Positions 43,971-52,139 of a stretch of 64,000 bases of DNA are shown piece by piece. Source of the stretch: Ensifer canadensis (GTDB lineage Bacteria; Pseudomonadota; Alphaproteobacteria; Rhizobiales; Rhizobiaceae); contig NZ_CP083370.1 of assembly GCF_017488845.2 (NCBI RefSeq), positions 2,170,001 through 2,234,000 of the forward strand, given 5' to 3'. Every line of letters starts with the position of its first letter. The first letter of the stretch is position 1. The notes beneath the pieces are model-generated. The model did not search any database. It was given only the letters and a program-made list of their open reading frames with translations, and was not told the DNA's origin. The position numbers and the translations under genes are program-made.

Positions 43971-44751
43971 CTGTGTGATCTCCCAGGTCGATTACAAGCC
44001 TCGGGTCGAAATCCAGGACTGGTTCGTCGGGGTAGCCTCGTGGGTTGCAGATCACCCGGGTGTCGACGATGGTGTAGTCACTTCGATTGTGCAGATGACC
44101 ATGAACCCACGCGACCGGTTGGTATTTGGCGATGTCCGGCTCGAGATTTGAGACGAAGCTCGGTGTCAGCGGAGCGCCGACGAATTCCGGGGCAAGAGAA
44201 AGAACACTGGGTGCGTGGTGGGTCACGACGACCGTCGGGCCCACGTATTGCTCGTCAAGGGTGCATCGGATGAAGTGCTTGTCCATCTGATTGAAGCCGC
44301 TCGCATGGCCTGACGTGAACCGTCGAAATGGCTCCTTCGAAACCTTGATTTTGCGATAGTCGTTGAGCTCGGTCTGCGCACTGCGCATCGCCCACGTCAT
44401 GTTGCCGTAGAGGTTGAAGTCGCTCCACAGCGTCGCGCCGACGAACCGATAGCCGCCCAGAGTGACCGCACGGCGGCTCAACACGTGGACGTTCGGGTAG
44501 CGTTCTGAAGCCGTGTCCAGCGCCTCCTTTAAGCCCTCGATGATCGAACTGCGATAGTACTCGTGATTGCCGGGGACCAGAATTACCGGCATCGACCGCG
44601 AGACGTGTTCGCCGAGATAGCGGACCGTCCTCGCAGGTCCTCCATCGCAGATGTCGCCGGCGCAGATACAGACATCAGCCTCAGGCACTGTCAGGGGAGC
44701 GACCTTTTCGTCGAACTCGGTGTGGAGATCGGAGAAAACCCAAGCCTTCAT
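43963..44751 (-). CDS. calcineurin-type metallophosphoesterase, 262 aa
   Basis: Cytosolic phosphoesterase: D-x-H (FSDLHTEF, residues 8-10), GDICDGG (about 32), GNHEYYRSS (about 61), THHAPS and GHLHNRSDY. All seven metal-binding positions appear present. The target could be a nucleotide, protein phosphate or RNA end. Its ATG overlaps the upstream DUF6634-like gene (ATGA) and its stop overlaps the protease start, placing it in the middle of a four-gene operon. Confidence 0.9.
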   Translation of the reverse strand: MKAWVFSDLHTEFDEKVAPLTVPEADVCICAGDICDGGPARTVRYLGEHVSRSMPVILVPGNHEYYRSSIIEGLKEALDTASERYPNVHVLSRRAVTLGGYRFVGATLWSDFNLYGNMTWAMRSAQTELNDYRKIKVSKEPFRRFTSGHASGFNQMDKHFIRCTLDEQYVGPTVVVTHHAPSVLSLAPEFVGAPLTPSFVSNLEPDIAKYQPVAWVHGHLHNRSDYTIVDTRVICNPRGYPDEPVLDFDPRLVIDLGDHTVG

Positions 44752-45143
44752 GACCGACCCGCGAGGCGTTCGCTCCAGTAGTCAGGGTCGACCCTTGTCC
44801 CGAGACGATACCAACGGGACATGGTCCGCGCGATCCCGCGCTCGGGATCGAAATAGAAAAGTTCGCTCGAGCATGCTGGCTTGCCGTCCAGTATGGTGGG
44901 GTGACCGAGCGGACGTCCGATCAGGCAAGGCACAGACCGCCTTCCCAGCGCCCAGCTGTTCATCGACGCTCCCGGGGCCAGCGCCTCAACACATCGATCG
45001 ACGTTTTCGAGGTCGTCAGCGAGACGCCTAAGGCAGTCTACTAACGAGGCTTTTGGCATTCCATACCACTCCCGGAAAAGCGAATCACTGTTCTGCACTC
45101 GATGCCTCCAAGCCCATTGGCGCTTTTTTGACTCCATAGACAT
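44748..45143 (-). CDS. DUF6634-like small protein, about 131 aa
   Basis: First gene of the operon. Core features: CLRRLADDLENVDRC, WALGRRSVPCLIGRPLGHPT, SSELFYFDPERGIARTMSRWYRLG. From memory this matches a small rhizobial family (DUF6634) of unknown function; the family name is tentative. No signal peptide. The ATG at 45143 (or 45137) is chosen because upstream frame sequence is not protein-like; no strong ribosome site is seen. Confidence 0.65.
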   Translation of the reverse strand: MSMESKKRQWAWRHRVQNSDSLFREWYGMPKASLVDCLRRLADDLENVDRCVEALAPGASMNSWALGRRSVPCLIGRPLGHPTILDGKPACSSELFYFDPERGIARTMSRWYRLGTRVDPDYWSERLAGRS

Positions 45144-45226
45144 GCTTATAAACGATCTATGGGCAAAATAAAGACTCCAAAACACAGTTATTGACAACCA
45201 ATTTGTCGAGCCCGCTTTTCGCCGAC

Positions 45227-45781
45227 ATGAAGACACCAACCACATCCGATGCACTCCGGGTCGCGCGAGCGCTTTTCGGAATCTCGATTCGAGAACTCTC
45301 CCCGCGTGTAGGGATAATGCGGAAGGCAATTGCGGCCGCGGAGTCTGGGACGTCCAAGGTTCTGGAGCACAACGTGCAGCTCATTCAGTTCTACGAGGCT
45401 GAAGGCATCGAATTTGTGGGCGATCTTTCGTTTGGAAAAGACGTGGGGCGTTCTGGTGCCCGATGGAAGGCCCCCGGCGATCTGTTTGCCGACGCAAGCG
45501 ATCGAACGGGATTCCACAGCGAAAAGTTCGGCACTTCGTTCTCTGCCGCTAGAAGTTTGCTTGATCTAAAGCAAAGCGAAATTGCGGAACGAGCATCTCT
45601 TCCGCCAAGCACGGTTAGCGCCCTGGAAACCGGCACGCCGTGGCCAAGTTCCTCCGCGATCCTGCGCGACTTCTATGTGAACCAAGGCGTGGAGTTTCTT
45701 GGCTGGGGAGACGCAGGCTCGGGCTTGTTCTACGGTGTGGGCGTGCGGTGGTCACGAACTCCCGCAGAGAGCGCGAGCTAG
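45227..45781 (+). CDS. transcriptional regulator with two tandem XRE-type HTH repeats, 184 aa
   Basis: The protein is an internal duplication. Repeat 1: ALRVARALFGISIRELSPRV, then QLIQFYEAEGIEFVGD. Repeat 2: FSAARSLLDLKQSEIAERAS, then AILRDFYVNQGVEFLGWGD. Each is a lambda-repressor-like helix-turn-helix plus the C-terminal extension common in small rhizobial XRE proteins. The ATG at 45227 is preferred to a TTG at 45191. It is divergent from the protease operon (83 bp between starts) and is its likely regulator; GACAA-N5-TTGTC at 45193-45207 and the AT-rich segment around 45150 could be operators. Confidence 0.8.
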   Translation: MKTPTTSDALRVARALFGISIRELSPRVGIMRKAIAAAESGTSKVLEHNVQLIQFYEAEGIEFVGDLSFGKDVGRSGARWKAPGDLFADASDRTGFHSEKFGTSFSAARSLLDLKQSEIAERASLPPSTVSALETGTPWPSSSAILRDFYVNQGVEFLGWGDAGSGLFYGVGVRWSRTPAESAS

Positions 45782-45841
45782 GCGAACCGCATTGCTTCGT
45801 CGTGTACTCGTTTAATCACGGCCAGCCGACGAGCTAAAAGA

Positions 45842-46753
45842 TCAGACAGCGACCGGTGCCTCAATCGGGGGATAGGGATCGTATCCAGTCACTACGAAGT
45901 CTTCGATCCGATATCCATCGATCGATGCTGGCTTGCGGGCCAGCGTCAGCTTCGGGAAAGGCCGGGGCACCCGCGTCAACTGCTCCTTAGCCTGGTCCAC
46001 ATGGTTCAAGTAAAGATGGACGTCTCCTCCGGACCACACCAGCTCGCCCACAGGGATGTCCACTTGTTGCGCAATCATCGCCAGCAAGGCCGCCTGCTGG
46101 CAGATGTTAAACGGATTTCCCAGCATATGGTCGCTCGATCTTTGGGTGACCATAAGCGACAATCTAGGCTGACCACTGTCCAGACCAGATACGTAGAATT
46201 GATAGACCATGTGACACGGATGGAGCGCCATTTGGTCCAGTTCGCCCACATTCCAGGCGTGAAATATCATGCGCCTGCTACTTGGATTGTTTCGCAGGGT
46301 CTCAATGATCGTCGCGATCTGATCGTGTTCTCGCCCACTCTGATCGATCCAGCGTCGCCATTGCTTCCCGTATACTGGCCCCAGATCGCCCCACGCCTCA
46401 GCGAATTCCTCATCGGCCACAACCTGGGCCTCGAATTCCTGCTGAGTTATCTCTATGCCCGTTTCCTTGCGGTAGCGGGCTAATGGCCAATCCGACCAAA
46501 TTCGGACGTTCTCCCTGAGAAGAGATCGAATATTCGTCTGGCCGGTCAAAAACCATAACATCTCTTTGACGGCGGTTTTCCAATACACCCTTTTCGTGGT
46601 GTAGACGGGAAAGGTTCCATCTGAGAGATCGAAGCGCATCATAGCCCCGAACGTAGCGAGCGTTCCGACGCCAGTGCGGTCGATCCGTCGGTCTCCGTTT
46701 TCGAGAAGCCGCGTCATCAAATCCAGATATTGAAACTCGGGGTGTCTGGTCAT
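45842..46753 (-). CDS. thyA: thymidylate synthase, complete (replacement copy), 303 aa
   Basis: Methylates dUMP to dTMP with methylene-tetrahydrofolate. All functional motifs are present: Arg in DRTGVGT, catalytic Cys180 (LHPCHMVYQF), QRSSD (204-208), GNPFN (212-216) and D-V-H-L-Y (244-248). It carries an insertion of about 30 residues (RYRKETGIEITQQEFEAQVVADEEF) absent from the resident rhizobial enzyme and is clearly divergent from the fragment next to it. ATG at 46753 with TTTGGA upstream. It probably supplies the activity lost from the broken thyA. Confidence 0.93.
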   Translation of the reverse strand: MTRHPEFQYLDLMTRLLENGDRRIDRTGVGTLATFGAMMRFDLSDGTFPVYTTKRVYWKTAVKEMLWFLTGQTNIRSLLRENVRIWSDWPLARYRKETGIEITQQEFEAQVVADEEFAEAWGDLGPVYGKQWRRWIDQSGREHDQIATIIETLRNNPSSRRMIFHAWNVGELDQMALHPCHMVYQFYVSGLDSGQPRLSLMVTQRSSDHMLGNPFNICQQAALLAMIAQQVDIPVGELVWSGGDVHLYLNHVDQAKEQLTRVPRPFPKLTLARKPASIDGYRIEDFVVTGYDPYPPIEAPVAV

Positions 46754-46828
46754 GGCCATTCCAAATGTCATCGAATTCGTTTCGCAAAACACGGCACGTG
46801 AAGGTACCGGTACCATTTCGAGTATCAC

Positions 46829-47407
46829 TCAATGAAATCGCGTACTTAACATCGAAGGTACCATAGTGATGTCGGAAAACAATTGCACGCCGAGGAAGAT
46901 GTCGGCCGAACGCTGATAGAGCTGGCAGGAAAGCTTGCCGTCGGCGACATAGAACTGGAACAGGCAATGGCACGGCGGCAGGGCCATCTCGTCGACCAGC
47001 GCCGGGTTCCAGGCGGAAACGATATGACGGCGCGAGTTCGGATTGGTCTTCAGGCTTTCGACAAGACCGGCGATCTGGTCGATATGCCGCCCGTCCGGCG
47101 CCGGCCAGGAGCGCCACTGGTAGCCGTAGACGGGCCCGAGATCGCCGTTTTCGTCCGCCCATTCGTCCCAAATGCTGACGCCGTTTTCCTTGAGATAGGC
47201 GATATTGGTCTCGCCCTTCAGGAACCACAGCAGTTCGTGGATGATCGAGCGCAGGTGCAGCTTCTTGGTGGTCAGCACCGGGAAGCCTTGCGAAAGATCG
47301 AAACGCATCTGGTAGCCGAAGACCGAGCGCGTCCCCGTTCCCGTCCGGTCACCCCGGTCGGTTCCGCTGGTCATCACATGGTCGAGGAAGTCGAGATATT
47401 GCTGCAT
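46829..47407 (-). pseudogene. thyA: resident thyA, truncated at codon 174
   Basis: Residues 1-174 are a normal 264-residue-type thymidylate synthase ([20 protein letters not shown], Cys146 in [20 protein letters not shown]). After Gly173-Val174 the expected PFNI segment is replaced by 18 unrelated residues and a stop. Missing are the dUMP-binding Asn and the H-x-Y motif (Asn177, His207, Tyr209 by E. coli numbering), so the product should be inactive. The breakpoint at about 46885 is the edge of the accessory region. Confidence 0.9.
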
Positions 47408-47508
47408 GGTCTGGCGCCGCCGATTCGTGTTGTCCCAAATTTAGGGTGAAGCCGGCGGCAAACCAATGTCCCGGGGGTGTTTATCCCGCATATTCAGCCG
47501 CGCTCAAA

Positions 47509-47552
47509 GCGGGATCAAGGAAAGTGCGCGCGGTTTTCCGCCTGCATCCCGC
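47509..47552. repeat. RIME-like hairpin downstream of the DUF2853 gene
   Basis: Outer arms GCGGGAT / ATCCCGC and inner arms GGAAA / TTTCC enclose GTGCGCGCGG. The inner part (GGAAAgtgcg..cGGTTTTCCG) is shared with the longer copies at 51821 and 63746. It lies after the minus-strand DUF2853 gene and before thyA and may act as a terminator. Confidence 0.55.
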
Positions 47553-47570
47553 CTTCACAATGAACGTGAT

Positions 47571-47879
47571 CTACAGCGTTTGCAGCTTACCGAGGTTCTT
47601 GGCCACCAGATAATAGAAGGTCACGCGTGACTTGGATCGATCTGCCGACATCGCCTTCGTCGTCGCCGAAATGGCCGCATCCGCTTCCGCACCCACGACG
47701 CCGAGCTTCTTCTCGCACCATTTTTCCCTAACGCGATCGAGTTCCTTGGGGTCCGTGGCCGACACGAGCGAGGAATCCTTGTTGCGCAGTGCAATGCCGA
47801 GATGGCGCACGATCTTGTTCACAACAGCTTCGTCGGCGCCGCTGTCATACTTCTGCACATCTGCGAGATAGTCAGTCAT
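47571..47879 (-). CDS. DUF2853-family protein, 102 aa
   Basis: Small soluble protein of unknown function. ADVQKYDSGADEAVVNKIVR, HLGIALRNKDSSLVSATDPK, VREKWCEKKLG and ADRSKSRVTFYYLVAKNLGKL match the DUF2853 pattern. ATG at 47879 with CTGGAGGC upstream. First intact core gene to the right of the thyA break. Confidence 0.88.
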   Translation of the reverse strand: MTDYLADVQKYDSGADEAVVNKIVRHLGIALRNKDSSLVSATDPKELDRVREKWCEKKLGVVGAEADAAISATTKAMSADRSKSRVTFYYLVAKNLGKLQTL

Positions 47880-48062
47880 GATGCCTCCAGATTGATCTTG
47901 CTCGATAAACCGCAGCGCCCTTGCAGGCCGCGTGCAGCAGCCGGAGTTTTTCACGGCTGCCATTCATGTCAAGGCGTTTGGCATGTCAGGGGTTTTGGAA
48001 AAGCTGCGATATATCCGTGCTTTCCCCTTTTCTTCAGCGCCGGAAAGACCTATATGACAGAT

Positions 48063-48393
48063 GCCGTCTTCGGGCGGCTATGGCAATAAACGGGCGGTGA
48101 AATAAACCCATTGGACCCGGGGGCGGTACCCGGCGCCTCCACCAAAAACCGGTCGAGATTTCGATGACCGGCTTTTGATGGGGGCGAAATAGGATCGACA
48201 AGGGCGTAAAGATCGACTTTTTGCTCGGCATTGTACCACCGTTATCGGGCTAAACTTATAGTTGCAAACGACAACTATGCTGAAGCACGTCTCGCTGCCT
48301 AACGGCGGTGCGACACTTCAAATCAAGTCCTTCCGGGTAGCACCGTAAGGCGGGGTCCGAAGGCACCTGGCAACAGAAGCCTTCACCTTCTCC
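48063..48393 (+). ncRNA. ssrA: two-piece (circularly permuted) tmRNA gene
   Basis: Rescues stalled ribosomes. The acceptor piece ends CGCCTCC-A-CCA at 48134-48144; its T-arm is CCGGG-GGCGGTA-CCCGG. A short intervening segment follows, then the coding piece starts at 48180 with GGGGGCG, which pairs with CGCCTCC over 7 bp and gives the G-U wobble at the third pair that alanyl-tRNA synthetase requires. The tag frame 48264-48302 encodes ANDNYAEARLAA-stop, the rhizobial tag. The outer limits (about 48063 and 48393) are approximate. Confidence 0.95.
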
Positions 48394-48498
48394 CCCGCTT
48401 CGAAATGGTCTATAGATGCTTGAATAATTGACTCGTCATATCGAGACGGGCAATGGAAAGCCGACAGTAGAATTGAGTTCGAGAAAGACGGGAATCTC

Positions 48499-49014
48499 AT
48501 GGGCCAGGACCACATTCGCTACGACATTCTGGCGCAGGACGCGCTTCGCGGCGTCATCCGCAAGGTGCTGACCGAGGTTGCGGCCACCGGCCACCTGCCC
48601 GGCGAGCACCATTTCTTCATCACCTTCCTGACCGGCGCGCCGGGTGTTCGCATCTCGCAGCACCTGAAATCCAAGTATCCCGAGCAGATGACCATCGTCG
48701 TGCAGCACCAGTTCTGGGAACTCAAGGTTTCCGAGGCCGGCTTCGAAATCGGCCTGTCCTTCTCCGATACGCCGGAGCGGCTGGTCATTCCGTTCAATGC
48801 CATTCGCGGCTTCTACGACCCCTCGGTCAATTTCGAACTCGAATTCGACGTGGCGACGGCCGAAGAGGAAGAGGCCGAATCGGCGGAGATCACCGCCTAT
48901 CCCGTTCCTGAAACCGATGGCGAAGTGCCGCCCAAGGACCCGGAAAAATCCGGCGACGCCAAGAACGGCGGCGGCTCGGTGGTTTCGCTCGACTCCTTCC
49001 GCAAGAAGAACTGA
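48499..49014 (+). CDS. sspB: SspB-family ClpXP adaptor, 171 aa
   Basis: Delivers ssrA-tagged proteins to ClpXP. The SspB fold is visible in YDILAQDALRGVIRKVLTEV, HHFFITFLTGAPGVRIS, MTIVVQHQFWELKV, FEIGLSFSDTPERLVIPFNAI and FYDPSVNFELEF; an acidic linker and a C-terminal ClpX-binding tail (GGGSVVSLDSFRKKN) follow. Located about 105 bp after the tmRNA gene, so the tag-encoding RNA and the tag adaptor are neighbours. Confidence 0.93.
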   Translation: MGQDHIRYDILAQDALRGVIRKVLTEVAATGHLPGEHHFFITFLTGAPGVRISQHLKSKYPEQMTIVVQHQFWELKVSEAGFEIGLSFSDTPERLVIPFNAIRGFYDPSVNFELEFDVATAEEEEAESAEITAYPVPETDGEVPPKDPEKSGDAKNGGGSVVSLDSFRKKN

Positions 49015-49034
49015 GGCAAGCGAAAGGACGCGGC

Positions 49035-49244
49035 ATGAGTGGTGACGTCGTCAATCTACGCCAGTTCCGCAAGCGCAATGCCCGCGCCGAAAAAGAAAAG
49101 CAGGCCGAACAGAACCGCATCTCGTTCGGCCGCACCAAGGCCGAGAAATCGCTGACCGACGCCTTGAATGCGAAGGCGGCAAAGGCCCTCGACCAGGGGC
49201 GCCGCGAACCTTCCGGCGATCGACCTGACGAGGCCGAGGACTGA
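49035..49244 (+). CDS. DUF4169-family small protein, 69 aa
   Basis: Highly charged, helical protein: VVNLRQFRKRNARAEKEKQA, then NRISFGRTKAEKSLTDALN. This matches DUF4169, of unknown function. It starts 20 bp after sspB, so is probably co-transcribed. Confidence 0.85.
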   Translation: MSGDVVNLRQFRKRNARAEKEKQAEQNRISFGRTKAEKSLTDALNAKAAKALDQGRREPSGDRPDEAED

Positions 49245-49284
49245 AGCGCCGCGCGCACGAACGGCTGCGGAACGTTTAAAGCGT

Positions 49285-49326
49285 TACAGCGACCTTTGCG
49301 CGTCTAATAAGACGCGCGGCGCTGTA
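49285..49326. repeat. palindromic intergenic repeat (copy 1)
   Basis: TACAGCGacctttGCGCGTCTaataaGACGCGCggCGCTGTA: outer and inner stems with a small central loop. Its left half is shared with the palindrome at 51989 (TACAGCGACCTTTGCGCGTCT). Lies after the DUF4169 gene and could act as its terminator. Confidence 0.65.
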
Positions 49327-49456
49327 GAGATCGCGACGCGCTTTAGAACGTCGAACCCGGCGCACGACCTGCAAAAAAGCGATTCCGCTTCAATGACTTG
49401 CAGCAACGTCCCGAATCAAACCGCCAACGACTTGAATCAATTTGCGAGCTCCGGCG

Positions 49457-49693
49457 ATGATCCGAAAACACTCCGCCACCTTGCACGGCCACCGCACCAG
49501 CTTCTCGCTGGAAGATCCGTTCTGGTTGGAGCTGAAGACGATCGCGGCCGCCCGCGCCATGCCGATCGCCCAACTGATCGTCGAGATCGACGATGCGCGT
49601 GGCGCCGACAGCAACCTGTCTTCGGCGCTCCGCGTCTACGTTCTCGACTGGATCAAGGCGAATATAGAGCTGTCAGCGGCCAGCGACACTTGA
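49457..49693 (+). CDS. ribbon-helix-helix domain protein, 78 aa
   Basis: RHH_4-type protein: RKHSATLHGHRTSFSLEDPF, then WLELKTIAAARAMPIAQLIV, then SSALRVYVLDWIK. Probably a small DNA-binding regulator. ATG at 49457. Its 3' end overlaps the convergent diguanylate cyclase gene by 21 bp. Confidence 0.85.
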   Translation: MIRKHSATLHGHRTSFSLEDPFWLELKTIAAARAMPIAQLIVEIDDARGADSNLSSALRVYVLDWIKANIELSAASDT

Positions 49694-50557
49694 CGGCTCT
49701 TCGCCTGGCTCATCGCGGCCGCTTCCGAATGTCTCGGTGAAGACGCCTGCAAGCCCCTCGCGCAGCTGGTTTGCCATCGCCCTGATGCCGCCCGGCCGAC
49801 GCAAATACTCGACCAGGCAAACCCGGTTGCGCCCGGTATTCTTGGCGAGATAGAGCTGGTCGTCGGCGATCTTGAAGACATCCTCATAGTGGGCGGGATA
49901 GCTGAACAGCGCCACACCGACGCTGACAGTGACTGGCTCTGCGCCCGGCGCGATCGCCTGCCCGCGCTCGGCCACCGCCAACCGAATTCGCTCCGCCATC
50001 GCCCCTATCGTTTCGGGACGGGCATAGGGAACGAAAACGCCGAATTCCTCTCCGCCGAGGCGCCCCGTCAGGCCGCTACCGTCCACTGCCTGGCGCATCT
50101 CGGTTGCTATCGCCACCAATGCCTGATCGCCGGCCAGATGGCCGTGGCAATCGTTGATGCGTTTGAAGTGGTCGGCGTCCAGCACCATCAGCGCCGACGT
50201 CGGCGGAAACGGCTCGAGGTCCTGATCGGCAAAGAATGCGGTGACATCCGATGTGAAGGCGGCACGGTTGAGACAGCCCGTCAGGCCGTCATAGCGACTG
50301 GCCAGCGTCAGAAGATCGTTGGCAAGTGCCAACTGTTGGAGCTTGATGCCGATGAAGGCGAAAAGCGGGATGGCCAGCAGCAGCGGAATGAACAGCGCAA
50401 GGCGCATTGAGGTCGCCATCAGCTCGCCGCCGAACGGGACGATGTAGTAATAAGTGATGAGAAGGGCAACGGCCGTGCAGCCGGCAGTGCCTGAAAACGT
50501 CCAGTTCATGATCCAGATGATCGCGCGGCGATCAAGGCCCTGCTCCAGCGACTTCAT
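49673..50557 (-). CDS. diguanylate cyclase (GGDEF), membrane-anchored, 294 aa
   Basis: Makes cyclic di-GMP. Two hydrophobic segments in residues 15-75 (IIWIMNWTFSGTAGCTAVALL; LALFIPLLLAIPLFAFIGI), then a GGDEF domain starting RYDGLTGCLNRAAF and with active-site GGEEF. The R-x-x-D inhibitory site is not seen five residues before it. I use the ATG at 50557 (MKSLEQGLD). It probably acts at the inner membrane. Confidence 0.9.
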   Translation of the reverse strand: MKSLEQGLDRRAIIWIMNWTFSGTAGCTAVALLITYYYIVPFGGELMATSMRLALFIPLLLAIPLFAFIGIKLQQLALANDLLTLASRYDGLTGCLNRAAFTSDVTAFFADQDLEPFPPTSALMVLDADHFKRINDCHGHLAGDQALVAIATEMRQAVDGSGLTGRLGGEEFGVFVPYARPETIGAMAERIRLAVAERGQAIAPGAEPVTVSVGVALFSYPAHYEDVFKIADDQLYLAKNTGRNRVCLVEYLRRPGGIRAMANQLREGLAGVFTETFGSGRDEPGEEPSSVAGR

Positions 50558-50958
50558 GCCACCCCCCGTTGCAGGCCTCACTGTGAAGGCAGGATGCTAA
50601 CTCCTGCTCAATCAATCCATTAGGATTTTAGGGGTCTCCCCATTTCAGCGCGCAAAAGCAGGCATTCGGCGCAGGAGCGGGATTGCCTTCACAAACCAGA
50701 TGCATGCCTCAGCACCCGTCCCTGAACACACCAATCCGGGAAAATTTGAAGCACACGCCGACAGAAACATAGACTTGAGATTGCAACTGTGGCCCATCCC
50801 ACCGGTTTCTGTGTGCTTGGCGCCACAGCTCGGGCATTTCGGTAACGCTTGATCCGGCAATAAACGCGAATGGGCTTGTTTAGACTGCACTAATTTCAAA
50901 CAATCATACAGTTGCCAGCGCATGAGAGTCGCTGGCTGGACAGGAGAGGGAGGAACCC
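50558..50958. other. intergenic region, 400 bp
   Basis: Between the divergent diguanylate cyclase and outer-membrane protein genes. A minus-strand frame (50645-50923) contains CPSCGAKHTETGG and could encode a 92-residue zinc-binding-like protein, but its start would fall in the promoter region of the barrel gene and the rest is not convincing, so I leave it as unproven. GGAGAGGGAGG at 50942-50952 is the ribosome site of the next gene. Confidence 0.4.
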
Positions 50959-51750
50959 ATGAAGCTCTATGCTCGTATCGGTCTGGCCACGTGTTTGACT
51001 TTGTCATCGGCCGCCATCGCCAGCGCCGCCGATATCGCACCCCTTCTTGCACCCACAGCCCAACAGCAGGAGACGGAGAGCGGCTGGAAGTTCACCGTTG
51101 CACCCTACTTCTGGATGGCGGGCCTGACGGGCGACACCGCCCAGTTCGGTCTCCCTGAGGTGCACATCGATTCAAGCTTCGGAGATATCTGGGACCATCT
51201 CGATTTCGCTTTCATGGCGACGGGCGAAGCCCGCAACGGGCCCTACAGCATCTTCGGCGACGTGATCTATACCGACCTTTCCGCCGACGGCCACACGCCG
51301 AACGGCATTCTTGCCAATAGCGTCGATGTGAAATCGAAGACCTTTGCCGGATTGCTTGGCGTCGGTTATGCGATCTACGAAGATCAATCGTCCAACCTGG
51401 ATTTCGTCGGCGGCCTGAAAGTCTGGTCGGTTGATTCGACGCTTTCGTTCTCAGGCGGCCTGCTCAACGGTAGGAAACGCGAAGACAGTGCGACATGGGT
51501 CGATGCGGTCGCGGGCTTGCGCGGCGCCTATTACTTCACGCCCGAGTTCTATATGACCGGCTGGGGGCTGGTCGGTGCGGGCGGCGCGGATCTCGACTGG
51601 GATGCAGCGCTCGGTCTCGGCTACAAGTTCACGGATACGATCTCAGTCGTCGCCGGCTACCGCGCACTCGGCGTCGACTACAGCGACGACGGCTTCAAGT
51701 TCGACGCCGTGCAACACGGACCGATCCTCGGCGTTGCCATCCACTTCTGA
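50959..51750 (+). CDS. outer-membrane beta-barrel protein, 263 aa
   Basis: A signal peptide (ending near IASAAD) is followed by alternating strands rich in Gly and aromatics (WKFTVAPYFWMAGLTGD, YSIFGDVIYTDL, YYFTPEFYMTGWGLVGAGG) and a C-terminal Phe (GVAIHF), as expected for a barrel assembled by BAM. Function is not specified; similar proteins are common in rhizobia. Confidence 0.85.
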   Translation: MKLYARIGLATCLTLSSAAIASAADIAPLLAPTAQQQETESGWKFTVAPYFWMAGLTGDTAQFGLPEVHIDSSFGDIWDHLDFAFMATGEARNGPYSIFGDVIYTDLSADGHTPNGILANSVDVKSKTFAGLLGVGYAIYEDQSSNLDFVGGLKVWSVDSTLSFSGGLLNGRKREDSATWVDAVAGLRGAYYFTPEFYMTGWGLVGAGGADLDWDAALGLGYKFTDTISVVAGYRALGVDYSDDGFKFDAVQHGPILGVAIHF

Positions 51751-51820
51751 ACCGGGACGCGGCGACGCTTCGCAATCCTGGCCGAAAGATTCTATGCTCC
51801 AATGCGAGCTGGAGACCCAA

Positions 51821-51895
51821 GCATTTCCAGGAAAAGTGCGAGGCGGTTTTCCGTCAGGAAATGCGTAAGAACAAAGAGACAGAGCATTTCTGCGA
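51821..51895. repeat. RIME-like intergenic element (copy 2)
   Basis: Nested palindrome: GCATTTCC...GGAAATGC (51821-51864) with inner GGAAAA/TTTTCC, followed by GTAAGAACAAAGAGACAGAGC. The sequence is shared with 63746 and is typical of the rhizobial intergenic mosaic element. Confidence 0.7.
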
Positions 51896-51988
51896 CTCCG
51901 CTTAAACTGGAAACGATCCAAGCGTGATCGTCCGGTGTGAGCACGCGGGCGACAAACCGCACAGCTGCACGCCCGACGGCACGCACAG

Positions 51989-52036
51989 CTACAGCGACCT
52001 TTGCGCGTCTTATTAGACGGGCAAAGGTCGCTGTAG
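51989..52036. repeat. palindromic intergenic repeat (copy 2), likely bidirectional terminator
   Basis: CTACAGCGACCTTTGC pairs perfectly with GCAAAGGTCGCTGTAG (51989-52004 and 52021-52036) around GCGTCTTATTAGACGG. It sits between two convergent genes (barrel protein and AsmA protein), where a two-way terminator is expected. Confidence 0.7.
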
Positions 52037-52139
52037 CACTTTGAATTGCTGCCTGTTGTTATCCTTAAATCGAATAGGATTTAAGGAACCATGCAGTAGG
52101 CCAACGCCTATGCGGCGCGCAACCGCGATGCCGGCAAGA

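Noticed and set aside
45842..46753. Second thymidylate synthase as a simple gene duplication
   Set aside because: It differs from the resident fragment through most of its length and has an extra insertion, so it is not a copy of the neighbouring gene.
50645..50923. Possible 92-residue minus-strand protein with CPSCGAKHTETGG
   Set aside because: The C-x-x-C is suggestive, but the start lies in the promoter of the divergent barrel gene, no ribosome site is seen and the remainder looks random.
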